Shown here: in pieces, positions 17,120 to 26,451 of the stretch | How the letters are laid out: every line of letters begins with the position of its first letter | Position numbering within the stretch: position 1 is the first letter of the stretch | Origin: JAJFFW01 sp038534195 | Lineage (GTDB): Bacteria > Pseudomonadota > Alphaproteobacteria > Caulobacterales > Parvularculaceae | Length of the DNA stretch: 64,000 nt | Assembly (NCBI GenBank): GCA_038534195.1 | Contig: JBCAXE010000008.1 | Span: 30,369 to 94,368 of the forward strand | Reading direction: 5' to 3' | Notes under the pieces: model-generated | The model's database searches: none | Told to the model about the DNA's origin: nothing | Seen by the model: only the letters and a program-made list of their open reading frames with translations | Position numbers and translations under genes: made by a program

Positions 17120-17641
17120 TTGAAACAGAAAATTATCGCTCTAATCCCCTTCGCAGTCGGACTCTTATCCGCCTGCGGATCGCCGCAAGGGCAGGATACG
17201 GCGCCGGCGCAGATTCAGCGAACAGGGGACGCGGAAAAAGGCCGTCAGTTGTTTGTCGAAAAGGGATGCGTCATCTGTCATTCAGTCAATGGTGTCGGCG
17301 GCAAGGCTGCACCGCCGTTTGATGCGCAAACGGAAAATGATGTCCCTGACCCCGTAGCGTTCGCTGTGCGCATGTGGCGCGGCGCGCCTGCAATGATTGA
17401 ACTGCAGGGGCTGGAGCTTGGCTATTCCATTTGGCTGGAACCGCAAGAGATGGTTGATCTCGCGACATTCGCCGCGACGGCGTCGGAACAAAAGAAGCTT
17501 CGCTTAAGCGATATCGACAAGGACCTGGCCGACTCGTTTCTGGACGAACGTTTTTGGGAAGTGGAGGACTGGGACGACTTTCTGGAAAAAGGCCAGGAGG
17601 GCGCCGGCGACCCGCCTCCAACCGATAAGGAGGGCGACTAA
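17120..17641 (+). CDS. c-type cytochrome lipoprotein
   Basis: 173 aa. Lipobox LLSAC (Cys19) predicts a lipid-anchored protein. A single haem site CVICH (Cys50, Cys53, His54) follows, with Met92 in RGAPAM as the likely sixth ligand and a class I cytochrome C-terminal helix (EMVDLATFAA). The last ~50 residues are very acidic (Asp/Glu-rich). SD GGAGG lies at 17111-17115. Partner and redox role unknown; the OmpW neighbour and FNR box suggest a function under low oxygen. Confidence 0.88.
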   Translation: MKQKIIALIPFAVGLLSACGSPQGQDTAPAQIQRTGDAEKGRQLFVEKGCVICHSVNGVGGKAAPPFDAQTENDVPDPVAFAVRMWRGAPAMIELQGLELGYSIWLEPQEMVDLATFAATASEQKKLRLSDIDKDLADSFLDERFWEVEDWDDFLEKGQEGAGDPPPTDKEGD

Positions 17642-17872
17642 CACCGCCCTTCCCGGATCGGCGATCAGGTAAGCGGACGGGATCGGCTCCCGCGCAGGTC
17701 GAGGACAACTGTGCTCGCCGAACGCCTTTCGCACGGAGACGCCGCCGGCCCTTGCTTTCGTTAAGCCGTCCTCACCCTTCACGCTATTATATAAATTACT
17801 TCAATAGCTTACGGACGTGGGACCTGCTGAAATCCCGTATCGCCAGCCCCATACCTTGACTTTTGCCAAAAA
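17642..17872. other. Intergenic region carrying imuA promoter
   Basis: No gene visible. The 3' end has a -35-like TTGACT at 17856-17861, about 16-17 bp upstream of an AT-rich -10 candidate that lies inside the LexA box. No clear terminator for the cytochrome gene could be picked out. Confidence 0.5.
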
Positions 17873-17887
17873 GAACGAAACATGAAC
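17873..17887. promoter_or_regulatory. LexA box (alphaproteobacterial GTTC-N7-GTTC type)
   Basis: GAACGAAACATGAAC is GAAC-N7-GAAC, the reverse complement of the alphaproteobacterial SOS box GTTC-N7-GTTC. It ends 2 bp before the imuA ATG and overlaps the expected -10 region, a strong repressor position. It accounts for SOS induction of imuA-imuB-dnaE2. Confidence 0.88.
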
Positions 17888-17889
17888 AA

Positions 17890-18633
17890 ATGGCAGCGTA
17901 TCAACTCCCAAAAGGCGTTTATCGGCTGGGCGAGGCCAAGCCGTTAACAGCGCCCATCGCCTTTCCTTTCGGCCTTGGCCGGGAGGGTGTCCATGAGGTT
18001 TGCGAGCGGTCTTTTGGGGACCGAACAGCAGCGCTTGGTTTCGTCGCCGCGCATTTGCCGAAAGACGGCGGGCTGATCGCTGCGGTCAGTGAAAAGCGCC
18101 ACTTAGCTGATCATGGCCGGTGGTATGAAACAGGTCTCACTGACTTTTCAGGGCGGACCCATTCCATCCTTCACATTGAAGCGCGCAAAAACAAAGACGC
18201 GCATTGGGCCACAGAAGAAGCAGCGCGCTCAGGCGTCGCTTCGCTCGTCATCGCCGAAATGACGAGCATCGATTTCACGGCATCGCGGCGGCTTGCGCTT
18301 GTGACAACAAAAACGGGCGTCCCGATTATTCTTCTTCTCCCGTACGCCGCACATGGATCAACAGCAGCGGCGGTTCGTTGGCGGCTCAGCGCGCAAGTTT
18401 CCGCCGATAATGCGTTCGATAAATCCGCGCCCGGCGCGGCGCGATGGCGCGTCGTCGCCGAGCGTGTTCGCGCAGCGCCCGATCAGGCGGGCGCCGTATT
18501 TGATCTTGAGTTCGACTATGAAACGTTATCTCTCAATCTGGTTTCCCAACTGGCCGCTCACACGCCTCAGCCGCATCAAATCGGGCGCGCCTCAGCCCGC
18601 CTTCGCGCCGTCCAAACCCTTCGCGCTGGTTGA
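17890..18633 (+). CDS. imuA: SOS mutagenesis protein ImuA
   Basis: 247 aa from the ATG at 17890; a TTG at 17863 is in frame but would put the LexA box inside the coding region. RecA-like fold remnants are visible (GREGVHEVCERSFGDRTAALGFVAAHL, SLVIAEMTSIDFTASRRLALV) without a Walker A lysine motif, as in ImuA proteins that support translesion synthesis with ImuB and DnaE2. The C-terminal 116 bp overlap the start of imuB in another frame, indicating tight coupling. Confidence 0.9.
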   Translation: MAAYQLPKGVYRLGEAKPLTAPIAFPFGLGREGVHEVCERSFGDRTAALGFVAAHLPKDGGLIAAVSEKRHLADHGRWYETGLTDFSGRTHSILHIEARKNKDAHWATEEAARSGVASLVIAEMTSIDFTASRRLALVTTKTGVPIILLLPYAAHGSTAAAVRWRLSAQVSADNAFDKSAPGAARWRVVAERVRAAPDQAGAVFDLEFDYETLSLNLVSQLAAHTPQPHQIGRASARLRAVQTLRAG

Positions 18634-20221
18634 AAACGGACCGCATGGCCTTACCGTTGCGGCGGCCAACGCGTCAGCCAGGAACTACGGCGTTACGGAA
18701 GGTTTGCGTTTAGCCGACGCAAGAGCGCGCGCGCCGGCGCTTTTGTCGCAAGAAATCGACCGCAAAGCAGATCATGCGGCTCTTTTAATGCTTGCTTTCT
18801 GGATGATCCGTGTCGCCCCTATTGTCACGATCGATAACAGAGACGGCCTGATCATCGAAACCACAGGATGCGAGCGCTATTATGGGGGTGAGAGGGCGCT
18901 TCTTGACCATATAAAAAAATTGCTGGAACAAAATAGTATTCCGCATCAGTTAGCTGTCGCAGGAACACCCGGCGCCGCCCATGCGTTAGCGCGATACAAA
19001 CCCGGCGTCGCACTTCAGCCGAACACGCTCAAGGATGGACTAAAAGATATCGAGTGCGCAGGATTAAGGCTCTCTGAAGAGGCGCTCGTTCTCTTGCGCC
19101 GTTTTGGCCTGACGCGGATTGGTCACCTCTACGACATTGACCGCAAAGCGCTTGCGCGCAGATTTCGCTCGAAAGACATGGCCGAAGCGGTGCTTGTCAG
19201 GCTTGATCAGGCCCTCGGCCACAGAAACGAGCCGATTATTCCTGTGATCCCGCCGCCAAGATTCGCAGCGCGTCTGCCCTGCCCCGAGCCTGTAAGCAAT
19301 AGCGAAGCCTTGTTGATAGGGCTTGACCGTCTCGCTGAGGACTTATGCGCACAACTGAAGACGAACTGTCAGGGTGCGCAGCTTTTCACCTTTCATGCCT
19401 TTCGCGCCGATGGCGGGCGTGACTGCGTGGATATCGCCACCGCACGTCCGTCCGCCGCTGCGGATCATATCACCCGTTTATTCCACGAAAAAATTGATCA
19501 GATTAATCCGGGATTCGGCATTGATCTTCTTCTGCTTCACGCCCGGCGCACCGGGCCTTTAGAGATTATTTCTCCGGCTCTTTCAGGGGACCTGGCGGGA
19601 ACAAAAGCCGATGAACGCCAAACAGCTGAACTTGTGGATCGGCTGTCGGCGAAACTTGGCGCTGACAGCGTCCGCGTCAGCGCGTTCAGAGCGCGCCACC
19701 TTCCAGAAAAAGCTGAAGAACGTAAACCTTATGGTGGCGCACAATATAAAGACGCTCCCGCGCCATCCGCCCGTGGACCGCGCCCCCAGCGTCTGATCGA
19801 TCCGCCCGAACCAATCAAGGCGCTTGCTGAAGTGCCCGACGGGCCGCCGCGCGCATTCCAGTGGCGGCGCGTGCGCCGGCGCGTTGTGAAAGCAGATGGT
19901 CCGGAACGGTTGGCGCCGGAATGGTGGCGCCACACAACACCCGTCACCCTCGCCTCACCTTCAGACAAGATCGCCCGTAAATGGCTGACGCCGAAAATGG
20001 ATCCGCGCGCCGATGCGGCTCAAATCAGGAAAGCCCGCTCCGAAATTGAAGCCGCTTTACTGAAAGACATGGGAGAGCCCGTCGCAAAAAGCCCTCGCGC
20101 GCGCGACTATTATCGGGTCGAGGATCAGGACGGGCGCCGTTACTGGCTCTATCGCGAAGGCCTTTATGATGACGGCCGCGGCGCGACGCCGCAATGGTTT
20201 ATTCACGGATTATTCTCATGA
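18518..20221 (+). CDS. imuB: ImuB, catalytically inactive Y-family polymerase homologue
   Basis: 567 aa from the ATG at 18518 (MKRYLSIWFPNWPLTRL, the canonical ImuB start); an upstream frame to 18353 is open but lies inside imuA. Y-family layout: palm/fingers (residues ~1-160), HhH-like thumb (LRRFGLTRIGHLYDIDRKALARRF), little finger, then a long unstructured C-terminus ending in YYRVEDQDGRRYWLYREGLY. The catalytic Asp/Glu positions of DinB (IDMD and SIDE) are replaced here (LSIWFPN and TTGCERY), as is normal for ImuB, which acts as a scaffold linking the beta clamp, DnaE2 and ImuA. Confidence 0.93.
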   Translation: MKRYLSIWFPNWPLTRLSRIKSGAPQPAFAPSKPFALVENGPHGLTVAAANASARNYGVTEGLRLADARARAPALLSQEIDRKADHAALLMLAFWMIRVAPIVTIDNRDGLIIETTGCERYYGGERALLDHIKKLLEQNSIPHQLAVAGTPGAAHALARYKPGVALQPNTLKDGLKDIECAGLRLSEEALVLLRRFGLTRIGHLYDIDRKALARRFRSKDMAEAVLVRLDQALGHRNEPIIPVIPPPRFAARLPCPEPVSNSEALLIGLDRLAEDLCAQLKTNCQGAQLFTFHAFRADGGRDCVDIATARPSAAADHITRLFHEKIDQINPGFGIDLLLLHARRTGPLEIISPALSGDLAGTKADERQTAELVDRLSAKLGADSVRVSAFRARHLPEKAEERKPYGGAQYKDAPAPSARGPRPQRLIDPPEPIKALAEVPDGPPRAFQWRRVRRRVVKADGPERLAPEWWRHTTPVTLASPSDKIARKWLTPKMDPRADAAQIRKARSEIEAALLKDMGEPVAKSPRARDYYRVEDQDGRRYWLYREGLYDDGRGATPQWFIHGLFS

Positions 20222-23200
20222 CCCGATACGCCGAGTTGGCGATCACGACGAATTTCTCTTTTTTGCGCGGCGCTTCCCATGCGGAAGAATTGGCTCAACG
20301 CGCGAGCGAGATTGGTCTTGCAGCGATAGGCGTTGCTGACCGCAACACGCTCGCTGGCGTTGTTCGCGCGCATATCGCGGCAAAAGAAAGAGGGCTTCAG
20401 CTTCTTGTTGGTGCGCGCCTTACGCCAACAGATGGGCCTGACCTGATCTGCTACCCTAAAACACGCGCCGCCTACGGGAATTTATCGACGCTTCTCTCCA
20501 AGGGGAAATGCGCCGCGCCCAAGGGCGAATGCCGTTTCACAATTGATCAGATTGTCGAGCAATCAGAAGACCAACTTTTTATTCTCATGCCGCCCGACAC
20601 GCTTGATCCGGATTTCGAAGCGGAGGCCGTCGCGATCACAAACATGCTTGGCGACAAACTCTATCTCGGCGCCAGAGCGGCCTTTCAAGGGCGCAATCGT
20701 GAGCGTCTTGCGCAGCTCGCTGCGTTGGGCGCGCGTTTGGCGCTACCCCTCGTGGCTCACAATGACGTACACTACCACGCACCGGAGCGCAGGCCGCTTC
20801 AAGACATCGTCACCTGCATCCGCGAAGGGTGTTCAATCCACGAAGCGGGGTTTCGCCTTGAAGCCAACGCCGAGCGGCATTTAAAAGCGCCGGAGGAAAT
20901 GGCGCGTCTCTTCGCCGGATATGAGGGCGCCCTTGAGCGCACGATAGACATTGCAAACGCCTGCCGTTTCTCGCTGGATGAGCTTTCTTATCAGTACCCC
21001 AATGAACCTGTTCCGCTAGGAAAAAAACCTCAGTATCATCTTGAAGACTTAACCTGGAAAGGCGCCGCCTGGCGTTATCCGGGCGGCGTACCGTCAACGA
21101 TCGCGGCGACCTTGAGAAAAGAACTCGCGCTTATCGATGAACTTCAATATGCGCCCTACTTTCTCACCGTCCACGATATCGTCGCTTGGGCGCGGTCGCA
21201 GGAAATCCTGTGCCAGGGACGCGGCTCTGCAGCTAATTCAGCCGTGTGCTTTTGTCTGGGGATAACAAGCGTCGACCCTAACCAGACGAACCTTCTTTTC
21301 GAACGTTTCCTCTCAAGGGAGCGTAAAGAACCGCCCGATATCGATGTCGATTTTGAACATGAGCGCCGCGAGGAGGTTATTCAGTATGTCTACCGCCGCT
21401 ATGGTCGCGCGCGTGCGGCTCTGACAGCGACCGTCATCTCTTACCGGCCGCGCTCAGCCATTCGAGAAGTTTGCAAAGCATTAGGGCTTTCAGAGGATAT
21501 CGCCGCCGCCATGGCCGGCACCGTATGGGGCAGTTGGGGCTCTGACATCGATGCGGACCAAATCCGCAAAACCGGGCTCGACCCTGCTAATTCGCTGTTG
21601 CGCCGGGCGATCACGTTGACGCGTCAACTAATCGGTTTTCCGCGGCATCTTTCGCAACATGTGGGCGGCTTTGTACTGACGCAAGGGCCGTTGACCGCCA
21701 CAGTTCCCATTGGCAACGCGGCCATGGATGATCGCACATTTATTGAGTGGGACAAGGACGATATCGACGCCCTCGGCATTATGAAGGTCGATGTTCTCGC
21801 CCTTGGCATGCTCACCTGCATTAGAAAATGTTTTGATTTCCTACGGCTGCACAAGGGCGTCGATCTCGATCTTGCGACCCTCCCTCCGGAAGATACTGCA
21901 ACCTACGACATGTTGTGCGACGGCGATAGTTTGGGCGTCTTTCAGGTGGAAAGCCGCGCACAGATGAACATGCTGCCGCGGCTGCGGCCGAGAAAATTCT
22001 ATGACCTTGTCATCGAAGTGGCGATTGTCCGTCCAGGACCGATCCAGGGCGATATGGTTCATCCGTACTTGCGCCGGCGAAAAGGGCTAGAGGAGGTTCA
22101 ATATCCAAGCCCCGGCCCGGACCATGGCCCTCCGGACGAACTGGAGCGTATTTTGAAGCGCACGCTTGGCGTTCCTTTGTTTCAGGAACAGGCGATGCAG
22201 ATCTCGATTGATGCAGCCAAATTCACGCCTGACGAGGCGAATGGCTTGCGCCGCGCCATGGCGACCTTTCGCAAAGTGGGCACCATCCAGAACTATGAAG
22301 ACATGATGGTCAGCCGCATGGTCAAGCGCGGCTATAATCAGGAATTCGCCCAGCGCTGTTTTGATCAGGTGAAAGGGTTCGGCGAGTACGGATTTCCTGA
22401 AAGCCACGCAGCGAGTTTCGCCTTGCTTGTTTACGTTTCCAGTTGGTTGAAATGTCACCATCCAGAGGTTTTCTGCGCCGGCCTTCTCAACAGTCAGCCC
22501 ATGGGCTTTTACGCCCCGGCGCAGATTGTCGGCGATGCGAGAGCCCACGGCGTTGATGTGCGCCCGCCTGACGTCAACCTGTCTGATTGGGATAATATTC
22601 TGGAGCCGGATGGCTGCGGCGGATGGGCCGTTCGTCTTGGATTTCGCCAGATCGACGGCGTCAGCGAAGAAGAGATGCGGCGCCTGGCGGCGGCGCGCGG
22701 GGCGGGATATCGCACGCTGACCGATATCCGCCGGCGGGCGGGGTTAAGGCGCAAGGCGCTTGAGCAGCTGGCCGCCGCCGACGCGTTCGGCTCGATGGGC
22801 CTCGATCGCCGGGCGGCGCTCTGGGCCGTTCGGGGCGAGGCCAACGCTGCGCCTCTGCCCCTCTTCGCAGCAGCGGAGATCGCCGATGAAGGCGCCGACA
22901 GCGCCGTCGCCCTGCCGGCGATGCCGCGTTCTGAAGAGGTGATCCAGGACTATCAGACAACGCGCCTTTCCCTCAAAGATCACCCCTTGAAATTTCTGCG
23001 CCGTCATTATGACCGCATGCGGATCAAAACGACGAAGGACGCTTGCGCGGCGGCGGACGGCTCGCGCCTCATGACCGCAGGCGTCGTGCTGATACGCCAG
23101 CGGCCGGGGTCGGCGAAGGGGGTCTTCTTCATCACCATTGAAGACGAGACGGGGATCGCCAACCTCGTCGTCTGGCCGAAGATCGGCGCCGTCTATCGCC

Positions 23201-23565
23201 CCGTCATCATGGGCGCGCGCATCCTGCTCGTGAAAGGCCGCGTGCAGCACGCCGATAACGTCACCCATATCGTCGCCGACCAGCTGATCGACCGCACGGA
23301 CGATCTCGACCTTCTGTCGGAGGACGCGCAACGGGAAGCGCTAAACGGCGTCCTCGCCCACGCCGACCATGGCCGCGCGCCGCTCCCCGCCTCGGCGGCG
23401 CATCAAAGCCGCCTTAACAAGCTTCGCCGCGACGACCCGCTCGCCGGCGCCCTATCCCCCGTTGATGAAGTGCGCCGCCCCGTAGCTGACGATCTGCGCG
23501 GAAAAAACATCAGAAGACATCCGCGCAATGTGCGCATCATTCCCAAAAGCAGAGATTTTCACTGA
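20218..23565 (+). CDS. dnaE2: Error-prone DNA polymerase III alpha subunit DnaE2 (ImuC)
   Basis: 1115 aa from the ATG at 20218, overlapping the imuB stop by 4 bp (ATGA). N-terminal PHP domain (YAELAITTNFSFLRGASHAEEL), C-family polymerase palm with the catalytic acidic motif PPDIDVDFEHERR, QEQAMQ and FPESHAASFALLVY blocks, and a C-terminal OB fold (GVFFITIEDETG). It performs SOS-dependent translesion synthesis. The last ~1 kb (from about 22,600) reads clearly richer in G/C at third codon positions than the first 2 kb, which may reflect recombination. Confidence 0.95.
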   Translation: MTRYAELAITTNFSFLRGASHAEELAQRASEIGLAAIGVADRNTLAGVVRAHIAAKERGLQLLVGARLTPTDGPDLICYPKTRAAYGNLSTLLSKGKCAAPKGECRFTIDQIVEQSEDQLFILMPPDTLDPDFEAEAVAITNMLGDKLYLGARAAFQGRNRERLAQLAALGARLALPLVAHNDVHYHAPERRPLQDIVTCIREGCSIHEAGFRLEANAERHLKAPEEMARLFAGYEGALERTIDIANACRFSLDELSYQYPNEPVPLGKKPQYHLEDLTWKGAAWRYPGGVPSTIAATLRKELALIDELQYAPYFLTVHDIVAWARSQEILCQGRGSAANSAVCFCLGITSVDPNQTNLLFERFLSRERKEPPDIDVDFEHERREEVIQYVYRRYGRARAALTATVISYRPRSAIREVCKALGLSEDIAAAMAGTVWGSWGSDIDADQIRKTGLDPANSLLRRAITLTRQLIGFPRHLSQHVGGFVLTQGPLTATVPIGNAAMDDRTFIEWDKDDIDALGIMKVDVLALGMLTCIRKCFDFLRLHKGVDLDLATLPPEDTATYDMLCDGDSLGVFQVESRAQMNMLPRLRPRKFYDLVIEVAIVRPGPIQGDMVHPYLRRRKGLEEVQYPSPGPDHGPPDELERILKRTLGVPLFQEQAMQISIDAAKFTPDEANGLRRAMATFRKVGTIQNYEDMMVSRMVKRGYNQEFAQRCFDQVKGFGEYGFPESHAASFALLVYVSSWLKCHHPEVFCAGLLNSQPMGFYAPAQIVGDARAHGVDVRPPDVNLSDWDNILEPDGCGGWAVRLGFRQIDGVSEEEMRRLAAARGAGYRTLTDIRRRAGLRRKALEQLAAADAFGSMGLDRRAALWAVRGEANAAPLPLFAAAEIADEGADSAVALPAMPRSEEVIQDYQTTRLSLKDHPLKFLRRHYDRMRIKTTKDACAAADGSRLMTAGVVLIRQRPGSAKGVFFITIEDETGIANLVVWPKIGAVYRPVIMGARILLVKGRVQHADNVTHIVADQLIDRTDDLDLLSEDAQREALNGVLAHADHGRAPLPASAAHQSRLNKLRRDDPLAGALSPVDEVRRPVADDLRGKNIRRHPRNVRIIPKSRDFH

Positions 23566-23740
23566 TCCTGCGCCCGCTAAGACCTTTGCGAAAAGATCAA
23601 CGTCGTGAAACCATCATGAAGCTGTCGTCCTGATTGAATGTCGAAACTCGACTTTTGCGATCCCGATCAGAAGGCGTCGCAAAACACGATACTTCGATGC
23701 CTAACCTTACATGAACTTGAGCTTTAAGCGCGGCATGCAT

Positions 23741-24553
23741 TTATACAGTCATCTCGCGCGCCCTGTTCGCCGCAGCTTCGGCTGCGTCGGCGACCAGACG
23801 TCGGAGGGCGCGTTCATTTTCAAACACCGAAAGCGCCGCTGCGGTTGTGCCGCCGGGGGATGTGACCGCTTCGCGTAAGCGTTGCGCGCTGCGCGGGTCT
23901 GCTTCCAAAAGCGCGCCGGCGCCAATGGCGGTCGCGCGGGCGAGTTTTTGCGCGGCTTCTTCGGGCAACCCTAACGCAGCGCCCGCTGACGCCAACGCTT
24001 CAGTCATGAGGAAGAAGTAAGCTGGCCCGCTGCCGGAAACGGCGGTGACGAAATCAATCGCTTCTTCCGTCTCCACCCAGACGATCTCCCCCGAAACGGC
24101 GACGAGACGCTCGATTGCGGCGCGCGCGGGCGCATCAATCGTCTCTGGCGCATAAAGCCCGCTCGCGCCCTTGCCGATTGACGCCGGCAGGTTCGGCATG
24201 GCGCGCATAACCCGCGATGCGCCGCTAAACGCGCGAGAGACTGACGCGATGCTCTTGCCCGCCATCACGGAAACGATGATCGCGTTTTTCGCCAACGCTG
24301 CAAAAGCAGGCAACACCTCCGACGCGATTTGGGGTTTAACCGCCACAATCAGGATATCGACGCGCGCTGCATCGGGCGACGGATTGACCGCAACGCCGTG
24401 CTTTTTCAATTCGGCGGTCAGTGTATCGCCGATGGCGGGGTCGAAGACGGCGGACTTTGCGAGATCGAGAACATTCGCCTCAAGCCAGCCGCGAAGAAGG
24501 GCGCCGCCCATAGAGCCGACGCCGATCAAGCCTACGGAAATTTTTTCTGTCAT
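23741..24553 (-). CDS. proC: Pyrroline-5-carboxylate reductase
   Basis: 270 aa. N-terminal Rossmann motif GLIGVGSMGGALLRGW and the conserved C-terminal ProC block (VTAVSGSGPAYFFLMTEALASAGAALGLP and TSPGGTTAAAL). It reduces P5C to proline using NAD(P)H. It follows the YbjN gene on the same strand after 11 bp. The 175 bp to dnaE2 hold no gene. Confidence 0.96.
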   Translation of the reverse strand: MTEKISVGLIGVGSMGGALLRGWLEANVLDLAKSAVFDPAIGDTLTAELKKHGVAVNPSPDAARVDILIVAVKPQIASEVLPAFAALAKNAIIVSVMAGKSIASVSRAFSGASRVMRAMPNLPASIGKGASGLYAPETIDAPARAAIERLVAVSGEIVWVETEEAIDFVTAVSGSGPAYFFLMTEALASAGAALGLPEEAAQKLARATAIGAGALLEADPRSAQRLREAVTSPGGTTAAALSVFENERALRRLVADAAEAAANRAREMTV

Positions 24554-24564
24554 GGCGACAGTGT

Positions 24565-25068
24565 TTACGCGTTCCCCGCCGTTTCGAAAAGGGACGCTTC
24601 CATCGCCTCTTCCGGAGACTTCCCGCCCCAGATCAAATAGTTAAAGGCCGGGAAAAACCGGTCGATCGCCTCGCCGGCGCCGCGGATCAGGCACTGCGCC
24701 TGCACATCGTCAAGCGTGCCGTCTTCAGGCAGAATGATGGCGTTCCGGAAAACAATGTTTTGGTCTTCCGTCCACAGATCGAAATGACCGATCCACAGGC
24801 GTTCGTTGACCATCGTGACGAGGCGCGCCGCCTGCAGCATCAGCGCATCCGGCACTTTCAGATCGAGAGGAGCGCCCATCTGCAGGGTGGAAACCTCCGG
24901 ACGCCAGGTGAACCAGACACCGGCGTCGCGCCATGCACCCGGCACGGCGAGGTGAAGCTCGGCGTCGTCAACGCGCTCGGCTTCCATCTCCAATGCGCCG
25001 GCGACCATTTCAACGGCTTCCAGGGGATCGGCGGCGGGGGTCGGCGCTTCCAGGAGTTCAATCGACAT
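24565..25068 (-). CDS. YbjN domain-containing protein
   Basis: 167 aa with a type III secretion chaperone-like fold (VWFTWRPEVSTLQMGAPLDLKVPDALMLQAARLVTMVNERLWIGHFDLWTEDQNIVFRN), matching the YbjN family common in alphaproteobacteria beside proC. The exact role is unknown. Probably co-transcribed with proC and ubiK. Confidence 0.85.
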   Translation of the reverse strand: MSIELLEAPTPAADPLEAVEMVAGALEMEAERVDDAELHLAVPGAWRDAGVWFTWRPEVSTLQMGAPLDLKVPDALMLQAARLVTMVNERLWIGHFDLWTEDQNIVFRNAIILPEDGTLDDVQAQCLIRGAGEAIDRFFPAFNYLIWGGKSPEEAMEASLFETAGNA

Positions 25069-25149
25069 GCAGGAGATCCTTTCGAGGTTTCTGCGATATG
25101 TCGATAGCGCGGCGAGTCGGGCGTCCGCCGCAAGAAGCGTTTTTCCCGC

Positions 25150-25407
25150 TTAAGAGGAAGTTTTCCCGACCGCCTCTTCGAGCGCAGTGATTCGCGCGCT
25201 CAGCGCGTCGTTTTCCTCGCGGGCGCGCGCAGCCATCTCTTTCACGGCCTCAAACTCTTCGCGGGTGACGAAATCCATATCGGCGATCAGGCGCTGTAAC
25301 TGACCGCGCATCACGGTTTCCGCTTCCCGGCGCACGCCGTCCGCCGCGCCAGCCGCCTCGGACATGGTTTTGGCGAGGGCGTCAAAAAAGGGGCTTTGGG
25401 TCTGCAT
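25150..25407 (-). CDS. ubiK: Accessory factor UbiK (BMFP domain)
   Basis: 85 aa. N-terminal helix (SPFFDALAKTMSEAAGAADGVRREAE), the block MDFVTREEFEAVKEMAARAREENDAL, and a C-terminal coiled coil ending in LEEAVG: the UbiK/YqiC family, which helps the aerobic ubiquinone biosynthesis complex and binds membranes. Divergent from lgt. Confidence 0.85.
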   Translation of the reverse strand: MQTQSPFFDALAKTMSEAAGAADGVRREAETVMRGQLQRLIADMDFVTREEFEAVKEMAARAREENDALSARITALEEAVGKTSS

Positions 25408-25529
25408 AAGAATGTCCTTTCGTCTTTAAACTAGGGGCTGGCGTCTTAAATTTCGACCCAAGCGGACGCGACATAGTGGTGAAATCGGGCTAGAAGGGCG
25501 CCAAATCGCGGTTAACGGACCAGAATGTT

Positions 25530-26447
25530 ATGAGTTTGCCCTACCCCGAGATCGATCCGGTGGCCTTCAGCGTGCCGTTCATCGGCCTGCCGATTCGGTG
25601 GTATTCGCTCGCCTATATCGGCGGGCTGGCGGCCGGCTGGTTCTACCTCACCCGACTCATCAAAAACGCGAGCCTTTGGAACGCGAACGGCGCGCCCCTC
25701 GCCAAGCTGCAACTCGACGATATCGTCTTCTGGGTGGCGGTCGGCGTGATGGCCGGGGGGCGGCTCGGATATGTCTTTTTCTATGAGCCGACCCTTCTGA
25801 TCGAGCCGTGGCAGCAATTGGGCGCCGCGATGAATGAGGGTTTCGTTAAAACGCTTATCGGATGGATTCCGATCCCGCCGGCGCTGATGCTCTGGAAGGG
25901 CGGCATGTCGTTTCACGGCGGCCTCATCGGCGTGACGATCGCTGGCTGGCTTTACGCGCGCAATCATAAGCTGGACGCGCTCAGCGTCGGCGACCTCTTC
26001 GCCTGCGCCGCGCCCATTGGCTTGTTCTTTGGACGGATTGCAAATTTCATCAACGCTGAGCTTTATGGCCGGGTCTGGGACGGACCGTGGGCGATGGCCT
26101 TCCCTTATGTAGATCAATTCGGCGCCAGGGCCTACACCGAGCCGCGCCATCCAAGCCAACTTTATGAGGCGGCGCTGGAGGGTCTTGTCCTCTTTGTCGT
26201 CATCAGGATCGCCACTCACAGTTTCGGTCTCTTAAAGCGTCCGGGCGCAACGATCGGATTGTTTCTCGCCGGCTACGCCGCGTCGCGAATTTTCGTTGAG
26301 AATTTCCGCGAACCCGACGCGCATCTGCCGGACTTCCCGCTTGGTCTCACCATGGGGATGATGCTGTCGCTGCCGATGTTGGCGCTTGGGCTCTGGATGA
26401 TCTGGCGCACCCGGACGAAAACGGCGACGAGCGCCGCCGCCCCCTGA
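25530..26447 (+). CDS. lgt: Prolipoprotein diacylglyceryl transferase
   Basis: 305 aa, seven-helix membrane enzyme that transfers diacylglycerol to the lipobox Cys. Signature GRIANFINAELYGR, conserved GGRLGYVFFYEP and MSFHGGLIG are present. First of a tight run lgt-midA-pgeF (4-14 bp gaps). Confidence 0.96.
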   Translation: MSLPYPEIDPVAFSVPFIGLPIRWYSLAYIGGLAAGWFYLTRLIKNASLWNANGAPLAKLQLDDIVFWVAVGVMAGGRLGYVFFYEPTLLIEPWQQLGAAMNEGFVKTLIGWIPIPPALMLWKGGMSFHGGLIGVTIAGWLYARNHKLDALSVGDLFACAAPIGLFFGRIANFINAELYGRVWDGPWAMAFPYVDQFGARAYTEPRHPSQLYEAALEGLVLFVVIRIATHSFGLLKRPGATIGLFLAGYAASRIFVENFREPDAHLPDFPLGLTMGMMLSLPMLALGLWMIWRTRTKTATSAAAP

Positions 26448-26451
26448 TCCG

